Shown here: positions 11,877 through 22,837 of the stretch, piece after piece
Position numbering within the stretch: the stretch's first letter is position 1
How the letters are laid out: every line of letters starts with the position of its first letter
NCBI GenBank assembly: GCA_022925895.1
Contig: JAKSYS010000012.1
Span: 1 to 64,000 of the forward strand
Source of the DNA: Fragilaria crotonensis
Taxonomy: Eukaryota > Bacillariophyta > Fragilariophyceae > Fragilariales > Fragilariaceae
Direction of reading: 5' to 3'
Length of the DNA stretch: 64,000 nucleotides
Program-made: the position numbers and the translations under genes
The notes under the pieces: model-generated
Told to the model about the DNA's origin: nothing
The model's database searches: none
What the model saw: the letters and a program-made list of their open reading frames with translations, nothing else

Positions 11877-13085
11877 AACTGTGAGGATAAAGCTTAACGT
11901 CTAGATATTTCGATCTATTTAGAATCTACATCGAAGATAAAGTAACCCTTCCCGAACAGATGATTATAACGTCATGTGAACGTCATCGATACGAACCCCT
12001 CGGTTCACTTAAAATCTCATTCCATGTGCATCGATTAGTCCAAATATGTCATACTTGGGGTACTTTGACTTCTACGTTGGTGCTTTGAATCATTTGTTCG
12101 TTTTAGCCGCGCCCAAATCCGAAGTTGAAACCAACGGAAGGTCTGGTATACACCTACGCAGGTAAGTAGAAACGGTAGACGATGTACCTGAATGCATTTG
12201 GAACGCCAAATGCACAATATCATCACAAAATTCCACAATTCAAACTTGGACAATGGACCCTCCACTGCAGACAATCTGCTTGTAATATCTCTGTAGTTCT
12301 CCTTCTTTTTCTCTCCAATCTGTGTCTTTAGCACATGTACCAATTGTAGTCAGTAGTAGAGACAATAGGAGTGAACATGTCTGTTTTGATTGACTTTCAA
12401 AGCATTGTTTGAGAAGGGCCTCATGACAAAGAAAGCTCACCGGCGTACCGGTATCGTGATACCGCCACTGTAGTAGTGGAATCGAGTACGCGGAGCACTT
12501 CAGTATTGTAGTGTGCAGTATAAAATCTCGACTGTGCCGCTGGAGCACTCAGAGTACTGGGATGCACGTAGAATCTACGATGAATTCCGAACTATCGTTG
12601 TTCGAATTTTATACTCTCGGGGATGTCCTATGTACCAGTAGTACCAACGCTAACAGCAACTCGTAGACTTTCAGTATTAAACCGTTGTAGGTTTGTCTCC
12701 AAGAAAAATGGGGATGCTCGATTTTGGATGGAACTTTCGTGTTGTACATGGGTATCGTACTTGTACTGGTACCTCGTGCGCGGAGTACTATGATAGCTAG
12801 CACAACCCACTGGAGGCACAACACATGTTTCAACTGTTGTGGTATTCATCAATTTATCACATGTGATCATCGGATGTGTTAACCAAAATTTGGCAACCGT
12901 GCCAGCGCGCACTTGCGAACACCCCTTTCAACTAGCACTCTGATTGGTGAACGAACAAAGCTGATGACGTCCATGGGGCTGAAGGACAAATGAAGATGAA
13001 TGTATACAAAAGTATGTACTTTTATCTTCGATATAGATTCTAAATAGATCGAAATATCTAGACGTTAAGCTTTCTCAACTGTGAG
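11877..13085. mobile_element. Non-autonomous Mutator-like (MULE-type) element with 56-bp TIRs and 9-bp target duplication
   Basis: The element proper is 11886-13076. Its left end (11886-11941) and the reverse complement of its right end (13021-13076) match at 54 of 56 positions by eye; both contain AAAGCTTAACGTCTAGATAT. The flanks carry the direct repeat AACTGTGAG (11877-11885 and 13077-13085). A 9-bp duplication with long TIRs is the hallmark of Mutator-like elements. The interior of about 1.08 kb has no long reading frame or transposase motif, so it must be mobilised in trans. It sits in the divergent spacer between the VPS9 gene and transketolase. Confidence 0.88.
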
Positions 13086-13611
13086 TATTCATCGTGAGAG
13101 CGCGAAATCGGAACCAGAATTTACTCGGAGTATCATACACTTCTACACACAAAAACAGATTGCTCAAGGACCTGAGTAGAGTACCAGTACTCCAATATGA
13201 CGGTACAGAAGTTTTTGCACCCGGAATTCCAGGATCATGGAATTTTGGACCTTTTCTATCATCCGCCGTACTGAGCCTTACAACCACTGTAGGCAATTCA
13301 TTGTCTGCAACGTATGTTAGTCTGCTATCATATTTATTTAGTCTACCTTCGAGTTCGGCAAGATTCTTCAGGCAGTTCCACATAAGCACACACTCGAATC
13401 TGTGGTGGCAAGGTGCATGACGTGAACGATTCGATCTATTTAACGCGCGGCTTGGTATCTTTTTGACATGCGTAAAGGCAGGTCCGAAACGAGTACGTAC
13501 GCCTTTGACATGCGATTACGTTCCGAAGAGGCGTCGTCGAAGAGAATGATCCGCAATTACACCTGTATCCATAATCTGAACGTTAGTCGCATAACAAGCA
13601 TCAGATCCAAC
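13086..13611. promoter_or_regulatory. 5' flank of plastid transketolase
   Basis: This spacer separates the MULE-type element from the transketolase start. It must contain the transketolase promoter and 5' leader. I see no reliable TATA box. The inserted element ends only about 530 bp upstream of the start codon. Confidence 0.35.
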
Positions 13612-16142
13612 ATGAAGTTCTCTATGCTTGCTGTTGCCGCCACTATGTTGGCCGGCGCCAATGGTTTCGGTGTTGCCCCAAGCTTCGCCATTCGTCAGGT
13701 ACGGGAAAGTTGTTGATACGCTGTTGAGGCGCAGCGTTAAGAGGAACTAGGTGCTTGTCTGGTGTCAACGCTTGCTGTGATTGTCTGATGTCAGTGCTGT
13801 GTTCACTTTTGAGTCTTCGTGTATCGTTTCCTTCGTCTGCCATGGGAATATCGTATTTTCAAGTACGCACGTGTACGTGATGTCGGTTTTGTCGTCGTAA
13901 AATCTCACTAACGTTTTTCTTCTCTCCATTCATTCTATGCCATGGCTCTGCTATGACCGCTCTCAATAATGTTGTAACATTGACCACTCTGTTTGTCCCT
14001 TTTCTCTCCATCGTCATACATTTGTATCAACAGTCATCTGCGCTCAAAAGTGCTGCAGTCGATGTTGACACCAAGGCTGCCCTTGCTACCGCTGCCAACG
14101 AGGCTCGTGGTCTTGCCATGGACTCCATCGCCGCTGCTCACTCTGGTCACATGGGTCTTCCTCTTGGTGCCGCTGAGATCGGAGCCACACTGTATGGTCT
14201 TGAGGTGAGTAAATCTTGGATCTGTCGCGCGTCTAACCTACTTGCCTTCTCACTCCATTGATTACTGTTTCCTTCAGATGACATACAACCCTAAGGACCC
14301 AAAATGGATCAACCGCGATCGATTCATTCTTTCAGCTGGACACGGATCAATGTTCCTTTACTCCTGGTTGAACCTTGCCGGATTTGATTTGCCTATCGAC
14401 GAACTCAAGAATTTCCGCCAATACCACTCAATGACCCCAGGTCACCCAGAGTTCCCTAACTCGGAGCACAACACTCCTGGAATTGAGAGCACCACTGGTC
14501 CTCTCGGACAGGGTGTTGCCAACGCCGTTGGACTTGCCGCCTCAGAGAAGATGGCCGCAGCTGTTTACAACACTGATGACCACAAGATCTTTGACCACCA
14601 CATTTACGTCCTTGCCGGAGACGGTTGCTTCCAGGAGGGTGTGACCTCTGAGGCTGCTTGCTTCGCTGCCCACGAGAAGCTCGACAACCTGATCGTCCTG
14701 TACGATGCCAACGAGGTCACCCTCGACAAAATGGCTGAATACACCCAATCCGAGGATATCATCAAGCGTTATGATGCCTACGGCTGGGAGACTTTCGACA
14801 TTGATGGTCACGACCTCGATGTTGTCCAGGCTACCATCGCCGCTGCCAAGGCAAACAACAACGGAAAGCCAAAGTTCATCAAGTGCAACACCATCATCGG
14901 AAAGGGCATGGAAGAGACTGAAGGAACCAATGCCGCTCACGGAGAGGCCGGTGTCCCGTACGTTGACAAGGCCAAGAAGAACATTGGCCTCCCTGACGGT
15001 GAGAAGTGGTATGTCTCCCAGGCTACCCGCGACTTCTTCGCTGACGTGCAGGCCAAGAACAAGGCCAAGTACGATGAATGGCAGGCGACCTTTGCTGCCT
15101 GGTCTGAGGCCAACCCAGCTTCGCCACACAGCTCGACAACGCTGTCCACGATAAGGTACCAAGCGCTGCTGAGCTGATCGCCTCTATCCCTGCCACCGGC
15201 GTCACCAAGCCTGAGGCAACTCGTGTCTCTGGAAAGGATGCCATCCAACAAATTGCCAAGGCAGTCCCTCATTACATTTCTGGATCCGCTGATCTGCACG
15301 GATCTTGCCGTAACTACATTGAGGGAGGCGGCAACTTCGGTGCTGGCTTCGACAAGACGTATGCCGGACGCAACCTGTACTTCGGAATCCGTGAGCACGC
15401 CATGGGTTCCATTCTTAACGGATTCGCATACCACGGTCTTTTCAAGGCCTCTGGATCCACTTTCCTCGTCTTCGTGGACTACCTCCGTCCTACCGTCCGT
15501 GTTGCGTCCCTTGCTGAGCTCGGAGCCGTTTCGTACATTCTTACCCACGACTCTATTGGAGTCGGTGAGGATGGTCCTACCCATCAGCCAGTTGAGACTG
15601 TCTCTGGTCTTCGTGTCATCCCTAACCTTGATGTCTACCGCCCAGCTGATGCGGAAGAGACTGTTGCTGCCTTTGTTCACTCCGTCACCCGCAAATCTGG
15701 CCCAACCGCTTTGATCTTCTCTCGTCAGAATGTTGACCAAAACGCTGACCTTGACTACATGGCCCGACGTGAGGGGGCCCTTAAGGGAGGTTACATCGCC
15801 AAGAAGGAGAGTGCTGACCTCGACGTCATCATCATCGCCACTGGATCCGAAGTCCAACACGCACTCAAGGTTGCCAAGGACCTTCCAGGCGCACGCGTTG
15901 TCTCCATGCCTTGCACTTCCGTCTTTGATGATCAATCTGCTGAATACAAGGAGTCTGTCCTTCCTTCCTCGTGCACCAAGCGTGTCGCCATGGAGGCCGG
16001 TGTCTCTGATATCTGGTACAAGTATGCTTCCAAGGTTATCGGAGTTGACCGTTTCGGTTTCTCCGCTCCAGGAGACATTGTCATGGCTGAACTCGGCATG
16101 ACCGCTGACAACCTCGCCAAGGAGATCGCTGCCATGAACTAA
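13612..16142 (+). CDS. TKT: Plastid transketolase (one frameshift)
   Basis: Three exons fit: 13612-13698, 14034-14204 and 14278-16142. The introns are 335 bp (GTACGG...CAG) and 73 bp (GTGAGT...CAG). Exon 1 encodes a signal peptide ([18 protein letters not shown]) followed by [11 protein letters not shown], a diatom-type plastid bipartite presequence with Phe at the predicted +1 position. The mature enzyme has the thiamine-diphosphate transketolase signatures: [49 protein letters not shown] and [16 protein letters not shown]. It transfers two-carbon units in the Calvin cycle and pentose-phosphate pathway. Near 15118 the frame shifts by one missing base, between SEANPA and QLDNAVHDK, yet both halves are highly conserved. 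A sequence error is the likeliest explanation. Restored length is about 707 residues, normal for the family. Confidence 0.95.
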
Positions 16143-18502
16143 TTTCGCACTGAAACGGGAAGATAAATCACGCTGTAACCTGACTATTTTTTATTAGACA
16201 CCTTTAACATTTAAGAGATGCTGGTGTACTCAAGTTGGTATCTTCAAGTCCAGGCACGAGCTCCTCGAGCATCTGCGCACGTCATATTGCAAGAACAATT
16301 TAATCTGGAGCTAGTCCTTGGCAGGTTCGGTGGATGAATGTAAGAACCCACGTTGTGTGATAAACTGTAAAAAGGTGCTCCTGGTACCAGGTAGTATTTG
16401 CAACGAGTCGCGCAGTGTCGTCATTCGTCATCATTGGTTTTTATGTTCGGAGTTCGAAGTACTAGTATGACATAGTACCTGGTACAAGGACAATGTATAC
16501 ATTTATTGCTTTTTGCCACCGAAGTGGTATTTTCCATTCTGGTCAGTATGTGTGTACGTGATGTGTCTGTAGACACTTGTAGATACGGTGCCTCTGGTTA
16601 CAGTATCGTTCAAAAATTTTCCAGTTATTTTTGCCACCCTGGTGGCACGTAGGTGGCAAATTTTTACGTGAACGGTGCGTTGATTTGCCACTCGATCCGT
16701 GTTTTGCCACTCGAATTAGTCGATCGCGAATACGGGACTCCGATGCAAAAAAAATGGGGTGTGCAGTACGCAATGCATTGCGCAGTCCCAGAAGACATTG
16801 CTGGTCATGCCCCCTACATTACACAGTATATTCGTTTTGCCACCCACCGGAGTGCGGCTGCGACTCTCCAGTATTGTCGTTTTGCCACCGAGTCATTGCA
16901 CTCGATTTTTGCCCTCTCTACTGCTAGTAGAGTAGTAGAGTAGTAGAGTGAGGTAGTACAGTATAACAAGTACCGTACGGAATAATTACTGGCGGCTACA
17001 GTACTGGAGTCGTCAGCGTGCTCTAGAAGTACTACAGATGATGACAGTAACATACTGTCGCCAGTACTAACAAATCTCTACATGCTGAGTGTTATGTTGA
17101 AAACATAAGAGTGCAAGTAAATTGGATTTTTACAAATATCTGTTACATCTTACATGCAACCTCCTCTCTGTCTTTGCTGCACTAAGAAAAAGATCTACTG
17201 CCAGTATCTTGTTTGCTTCATGACCTCAAGGACAACGTAGAAAATGTCAAGGATTCAGACAAAGTTGACTTTGCAAAACAAAGCAATTTCTATGAATCAC
17301 TCCATGATGACTTGATGCAATCATGGTTGTGTGTGACAGCATATAGAGTGCCCAATCCAGGTTCTGAAGATAAAGCACAAGTTGCCATCAATGTTTATGA
17401 CATGTGTTGTGCTTCTATTGGGCTTACTACTGTTCTCAAAACAATGTGGCAAGATGGCAGGCATCCCAGTCTTTGTGACTACTAAGTTTGTAACAGGCAA
17501 CAGTGATAGATACCATCATGCATGTTGACTGGTGTAGTTGTTCTGTCCAAGAATGCATGCTGATGTCCAAGCAATCCTGTCCCAGCATGCAATGCATGCA
17601 CATATCAAAGATTTCAAGCATAAAACCACATCATCAGCTAGCAACTTGAGCATGTTCTTCCTTCAGCAGAGCATGCCCATGAATCCAATGATAAGCAAGG
17701 TGCTGGCTGATGGATATGCATGGGTATCAGCATGACTTGTTATGTGACATAAACAAGAAGTAATTATTGAAAGGTCACTTTAGTAAATTCCAATTAAGAG
17801 AATGAGATATAAACTGGACTAAGTTGAGGATGCCTTGAAAATTTTCTAGACCATTGAGTGAGCAACATACTAGTTGCTTGCCGTATTGCCTGCCTGCTGC
17901 TGGTTTCGTTTGCTGTCTCCATATTGGAGCTGCCAAAGAAGCATAACTGCACAGACTTCAGTAGAGGAAAGCAAAGGAAGGTTGGTTCTTTTAAAGGCCT
18001 CATATCTTAGCATGACAATGGCATGTGATTACAAGATCAGCATGTCAACAGTCCTCAAGAACTGGATCAATCACTTTGATCACTTGATGATGATTTTTGT
18101 TGTTTGCCTTGTCACATGTCCAATGTCCAGGCGGGACTCCAACTCTGATACAATAACTTCCAGTTCCTTGGATATGCTTATTGCTATTTCTTCTTTCATA
18201 GCAGCAGAGCATGAGGGGTTGTTGAAAAGCCTTCCACATGTCACGAAACCCATACCACTGACAAGAATTCCTCTGGGTTCCAGTTTACTACTAATAGTGC
18301 ACAAAGTGTGTGAGTGCTGACACTCAGAAAATATTTGCACCCCTAGTATTAAGCACAGGCCTATCCTGTACTACTAAGGATGATAAGTGGTACATGGGCC
18401 AATGCTTCTGAGGAGTGGCACTAAGAAATGCAAGATTTCAAGTACTACAGAAGCTGAAAGCTATCATAACTTTCATTCACATGATCTTGAGGACGAGTTA
18501 TA
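16143..18502. other. Gene-poor stretch downstream of transketolase
   Basis: No gene is supported. It holds the transketolase 3' flank, the TTTGCCACC cluster (16511-16890), a small GTAGTAGA-type repeat (about 16918-16955) and short open frames (for example 17213-17485 and 17874-18320) without recognisable domains. The 17.2-18.4 kb part could be a decayed mobile element, but no motif confirms it. Confidence 0.45.
16511..16890. repeat. Cluster of TTTGCCACC words on both strands
   Basis: The word TTTGCCAC with a following C or T appears at about 16512, 16629, 16684, 16702, 16835 and 16881. The reverse form GGTGGCAAA is at about 16652, and the same form recurs at about 19620. Two of the copies form a small inverted pair (GCCACC...GGTGGC, 16633-16646). 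Confidence 0.6.
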
Positions 18503-19216
18503 CAGTACCACCAAAAAACTGCTTAGAACCAATAATATCACTTAGAACCAATAAACGCGTTAAAATCCATATCTCCTACACAAAAGTTGCTCAAATTATG
18601 TTTTTCCCAAAGAATATGTATGACAACCTCATTCCTTTATTCATCCTACAGCCTTCGTATACTTGCAGGAAAGTGAGGTTGAGTGAGCGGTCGCTTCAAT
18701 ATTTCACACTGTATTTTGGCAATTGAGCTCAAATCCAGCTCACGATTTTAACACATCGAGGTGGGCTTCCCATGAATGCTCGGAGTATTTTTTTCACTGT
18801 TGCGATTTTTATAGAAACGCGTGACACACGATACCGCGCCGTATTTTTCTTGTGGTCCAACGTTGGTGGTACAAGACACACGTGGCTACCAGCGTAACAG
18901 TAGACCGAAAATTACATCGATTTTGGGCGAACGTGTGAAAAAAAATTACGCGCGCACATATAAATTTTTCTTCATGCATTTATAAATTTTTATGTATCAC
19001 TTAGAACCAATAATCTCAAAATGAGGCGATGAAATCGTTCCATTTCTTGATGAATATCTGCTCCAGTACAAGATTGATTCAATTGTAACATGGAGAACTA
19101 TACGGAGAAGAAGTTGTAACAGAACGGAAATAGAGTGCGAAGCTTGAAGGAATGGATAAATTGAGTCGTAACATGCGTTAAATTATTGGTTCTAAGCAGT
19201 GTTTAAGGTGGTACTG
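18503..19216. mobile_element. 714-bp inverted-repeat element (MITE-like) with subterminal repeats
   Basis: The left end (18503-18536) begins CAGTACCACC and ends CTGCTTAGAACCAATAAT. The right end (19182-19216) is its reverse complement apart from a short A/T-rich spacer. CTTAGAACCAATAA recurs inside at 18541-18554 and 19000-19013, so there are three direct copies and one inverted copy, as expected of transposase binding sites. No target duplication is evident and no transposase is encoded. The family is not assigned. Confidence 0.7.
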
Positions 19217-20374
19217 AGAACTGGAGTAGTTGTCATGAAGTCAGATGCCTGTTGAAATTGATTTTTCAAAGAAATCAACAAAATTGGACTTTAGTCTGGA
19301 CTTAGTCTGGAGTTTACTCCAATACCTTGTATGATACAGCGTACCTGGGGTACGATCACTGTGTCCGAGTACAAGTACTTCGTAGCCCAGGTACAGTAAC
19401 TGGTACAAGTAGTCCGAGTACTAGGTACCAACCGTAGTAGCGTCGTATCTACATTACTTGTACCAGGTCAATGTGTGGCTACGTGGCTACGTGTATTTGC
19501 TGTCGCTCTGTTGTTCGTTCGCACCCCAAAATTAAAAATTACTGTCAGACGAGGAAGTGACTAGTAACGTACACTTCGTACTTAATTCTGCGACATGTAC
19601 ATTTAATACTACGCCTACTCGGTGGCAAAAATATGAGCACAAAATCAAGATACCGGCACAGTACAGTATATAGACATTCATCAATCCGTATTCCGTAGAC
19701 ACCAGTAGTTCATAAAAGTGTAACCTGTTCTCAAGGGGTACTGTGTACTACCGGTGGTCGTATAAGTACAGTATGATGAGTGTAGAAAAAGTATGCATAC
19801 GTCATACAGTAAAAGGCATGTATCCCAGTATTGTACTACAGTATATGATGTATGCGAGTACTCAGTAGGCAGTAGGGTGTATGGAATACGGTACAGTAGT
19901 ATTAGGAGTACAATGGTACAGCGAGTACAGAGCGAAGGCAAGGTGCAAGTGTAGATACTCGTACATACAAGTATGATACCTGTGTTAAACATTTTATATG
20001 CATCTCTTGTATGATCATATGTCATATGCAATGACAATGTATGTTGTATGTGCAATGTGCATGTAGTACCCAGGTACGTATTGTGTATTGTGCATATCTG
20101 CATATCGCATATGCATAGAGAGAGAGTTAACACGCGACTCCGCTCGTCGGATTTCTTCTTTCGTAATCCATCGCGTTTGCATCTGTGAACAATGTGGCTG
20201 CTTACTAACCTCTACCTGGTGCGTCAAGTTCTCCGAGTGCCCCGAGTTCCTTCGAAGTCCTTCCCTACGTTAACCCATACACGGAAGGCTTGAGCTTCTA
20301 ATCGGACACTCACTCCCATGAATACCCTCCGACACCAAAAGCAAATCACGACTTGGACTACGGCACATTGAAGG
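19217..20374. other. Intergenic, rich in GTAC words
   Basis: No gene is supported. This is the 5' flank of the BTB-like gene. It is dense in AGTACT, GGTACC and GTAC words (for example 19340-19445 and 19840-19930), and nested GTAC and CAT/ATG words near 19980-20110 leave long but meaningless open frames on the minus strand. Confidence 0.45.
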
Positions 20375-21402
20375 ATGGCTGACAACGGCGATCACCTGGT
20401 GGTCCCAGAACACATGCGCCTGATTGATATTCAGCAATATCTGGAAACTCGTGGATTACTTGATGAACCTCAAGGACTAGAATCTGCTTTGAATGTCTCA
20501 GAGACGAAAAAGCGAGTCGATGAAGAGGCTGCTTACCAAGCTCTCGTCCTCCAGCGAGCCTTCGCCGCATTCGATGGGAAGCCAGATGCCAAGTCAGACT
20601 TCCTGGAAACGATTGAAAATGAAAAGATTGTTCTCACTTCTGCAAATGGATCCGTGGAAGCCGAAATGAAGCTCCTCGCAGCTCAATGTGAAGCAATCTA
20701 CGCCTTTGCATCATCGTACAAACTATTCAAGGACAGTTCATCTCCTGTCCTTTCGTTTTCCCTCGAGGAGTATAGCCTAGAATCTGTCCAGGCATTTGTC
20801 GACACAGTATCTGGATTGACTTATCCTCGGGATCTTACCCCTGACTGCATTGTTGACTGTTGTCAGATTGCACACTTCCTTCAGTGCAACAGCGTTCTGG
20901 GACCCATTGTACAAATTCTGGTCGATGCTGTCGATACTGATAACTGCAAAGCGCTCTTGGAATTGGCGGACCAACTCAGTCTTCCGCTCCTGTTCGAGCG
21001 ATCTCTTTCGCACATGATGCAGTCGTTGGAAGAAACGCAAGAAGTTTGGGAAGATTTGCCTGCAGATTTGCGAGATCGGGTCGACCTGATGAAAAAGGCG
21101 ATGCAATCCTCGATTCTTACTCGTGGCAGTTCCGTCTCTACTTTAATTCATTGGATGAATACCTTGCCATGTTTGCCGAAACGCTCACGTATCATCGTGA
21201 GCGACTGTTGGATGCCAAGCAGCGGCAGGAAGAGGAAAAAGGGAAATATTTTGTTCGATCCAAGGTGTGGCAGTACAACCAGAGCAAGATAGACAGCCAG
21301 GAAAGGCGCTTTCGTCGTCTGGAGCAAGTCATGGAGCTTCAGAAGAAGACCTTTTCTAACAAAGATGGTGCAATCAGCCTGAAGACAGAAGCAAGGGTCT
21401 AG
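20375..21402 (+). CDS. BTB/SKP1-fold-like protein with C-terminal coiled coil (one frameshift)
   Basis: ATG at 20375 opens MADNGDHLVVPEHM. A region at about residues 90-220 (VLTSANGSVEAEMKLLA, YSLESVQAFVDTVSG, IVDCCQIAHFLQC) resembles the BTB/POZ fold used as a cullin-3 adaptor, followed by helices like a BACK region (LELADQLSLPLLFERSL). The frame then shifts by one base near 21115. The other frame continues with SWQFRLYFNSLDEYLAMF and a charged coiled coil (RERLLDAKQRQEEEKGKY) to a stop at 21402. Codon use and charge pattern are continuous across the break, so a single gene of about 340 residues is likely. The BTB assignment is from pattern only. It converges with the peptidase gene at 21806. 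Confidence 0.62.
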
Positions 21403-21805
21403 GTGAAGTGGTAGAGCCAGTCGTCATGATTAAATACAACAGCCCTTCTGGTTTGCATTGTCAACTCCAACGAGCTGTGAAGTTGTCTCCTGTCTTAGTA
21501 GTAGGGAATAGTAGCGCAACGCGCGAACACATCTCGTGCATTAATAAATAAGGTATAGGGAGAACTAAACACCTTTGAAACGAAGTTGACTGAATTACAA
21601 TCCATGATGGTCATTAATCTAGGTAGGAGACGGTTATCCACGCACAGGGGTCCCTCCATAGACTGTAAGAGAGCGACCTAAAGTGGACCGTGTTCCGCCA
21701 ATGCTATACCAATTATTGCAGGGTTGCTGTTATCAGCATATCGTCAACCTTGCTAGCAAACGCATCACAATGTCCATACGTTTCGAAACGCGGATTGAAC
21801 GAACG
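21403..21805. other. Convergent 3' spacer
   Basis: About 400 bp between the stop of the BTB-like gene and the stop of the peptidase gene. It must hold both transcript ends. No other signal is seen. Confidence 0.4.
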
Positions 21806-22837
21806 TCAGACTTCGTGTTGATGGTGATGTTTACCACTTCCGTCCAGTTGGTCCTTTTTCAAGGGATTTACGTACAGATTGTACTTTCCGGAAAGAGCCT
21901 CTGCAACTGAGAGCGGGGAAGGCCTGGACTTGGACAGTCGCTCACCACCCCAAGGCCAGATACGTCCCACGATGCGACCTCGTATCCATTCGACAGGAAT
22001 CGGACCATACTGTCTGGAGTCGAACGAAAATGGAGGAAAGTCTCCTTCCAGCCAAACGTGATTTGGCGGCACTACAATCTTTCTACTATAATCTCTCAAT
22101 ACCTGGCTCTCGTCTTCGAATGTGGGAGTTGCATGTTCCACTGACTTGACGATGCCCCAATCAGATCGATCAAGATACTGATGAACATACTCTCCGTAGC
22201 GCAGTACTTCATCTCCTTCAACACCAATGATGCGCTTTCCCGCATAACGCCCATCTTTATCTCGAAATACAACCACATCGTACTTGTTGTATTTGATTGG
22301 AACTCCGAATAGTCGAGACCAAGCACCAGTCTCTCGAATGTACACACCGCCCAAGGTTGGTAGGGTTGGGAGCATCGATGGGCCTAGTGACATGTCAGTA
22401 ACATAGGGTGAAATGTCTTCGTTCTCAATCAAGAAGTATAGCACAAGTGCCAACGAACATCGGGTAGCCAGATGATAACGGTAACGGCTGTCGAATAGCA
22501 ACCTTGTCCCACCGCTCATGCGAGGACTTGGAATCCATGGTCGTAAAACAGATCGAACGTAGTCATACGACCAACGGCTGCGTTCCTTTTCTCCGCCAGA
22601 GATCTGTTGCTTCGTAGGCTTCACAGACTGGTTTTGATTGGTTTGTTTCAGAGCGTCGCGCTCCAGTCGCCGCCGCTCCTTCCTTGGCAAATTGGAAGTT
22701 CGGTTGGCAATCTGTGATTTCCATCGTTTTTGTTGGCTCGTTTTTGAAACAGCAGTGCTACAGCCCTCAATACATCTTTGAAGTGATACCGATCGAGAAA
22801 GTCGTAAAGGCCCTTGGAATAGTGAACGAAGTATCAT
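21806..22837 (-). CDS. S26 signal peptidase family protein, mitochondrial inner-membrane-protease-like
   Basis: An intact frame of 343 residues runs from ATG at 22837. The first about 60 residues are basic and rich in Ser/Arg, fitting a mitochondrial presequence. A hydrophobic segment (LALVLYFLI, about 129-137) precedes the catalytic serine box SLGPSMLPTL (Ser154). The general-base lysine box is AGKRIIGVEGDE (Lys201). The C-terminal box VWLEGD...DSRQYGPIP matches the inner-membrane-peptidase subunits rather than bacterial LepB-like enzymes. The expected role is to cut presequences of proteins sorted to the intermembrane space. IMP1/IMP2 proteins are usually about 150-200 residues, so this is long, with a large N-terminal extension and an insertion between the lysine and C-terminal boxes. 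A plastid location is not excluded. Confidence 0.85.
   Translation of the reverse strand: MILRSLFQGPLRLSRSVSLQRCIEGCSTAVSKTSQQKRWKSQIANRTSNLPRKERRRLERDALKQTNQNQSVKPTKQQISGGEKERSRWSYDYVRSVLRPWIPSPRMSGGTRLLFDSRYRYHLATRCSLALVLYFLIENEDISPYVTDMSLGPSMLPTLPTLGGVYIRETGAWSRLFGVPIKYNKYDVVVFRDKDGRYAGKRIIGVEGDEVLRYGEYVHQYLDRSDWGIVKSVEHATPTFEDESQVLRDYSRKIVVPPNHVWLEGDFPPFSFDSRQYGPIPVEWIRGRIVGRIWPWGGERLSKSRPSPLSVAEALSGKYNLYVNPLKKDQLDGSGKHHHQHEV

Noticed and set aside
14542-15935. Long minus-strand frames opposite transketolase
   Set aside because: They are shadows of a highly conserved plus-strand gene with biased codon use.
17213-18320. Possible decayed gene or transposon with frames at 17213-17485 and 17874-18320
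   Set aside because: No motif, no repeat ends and no consistent frame. Not enough to call.
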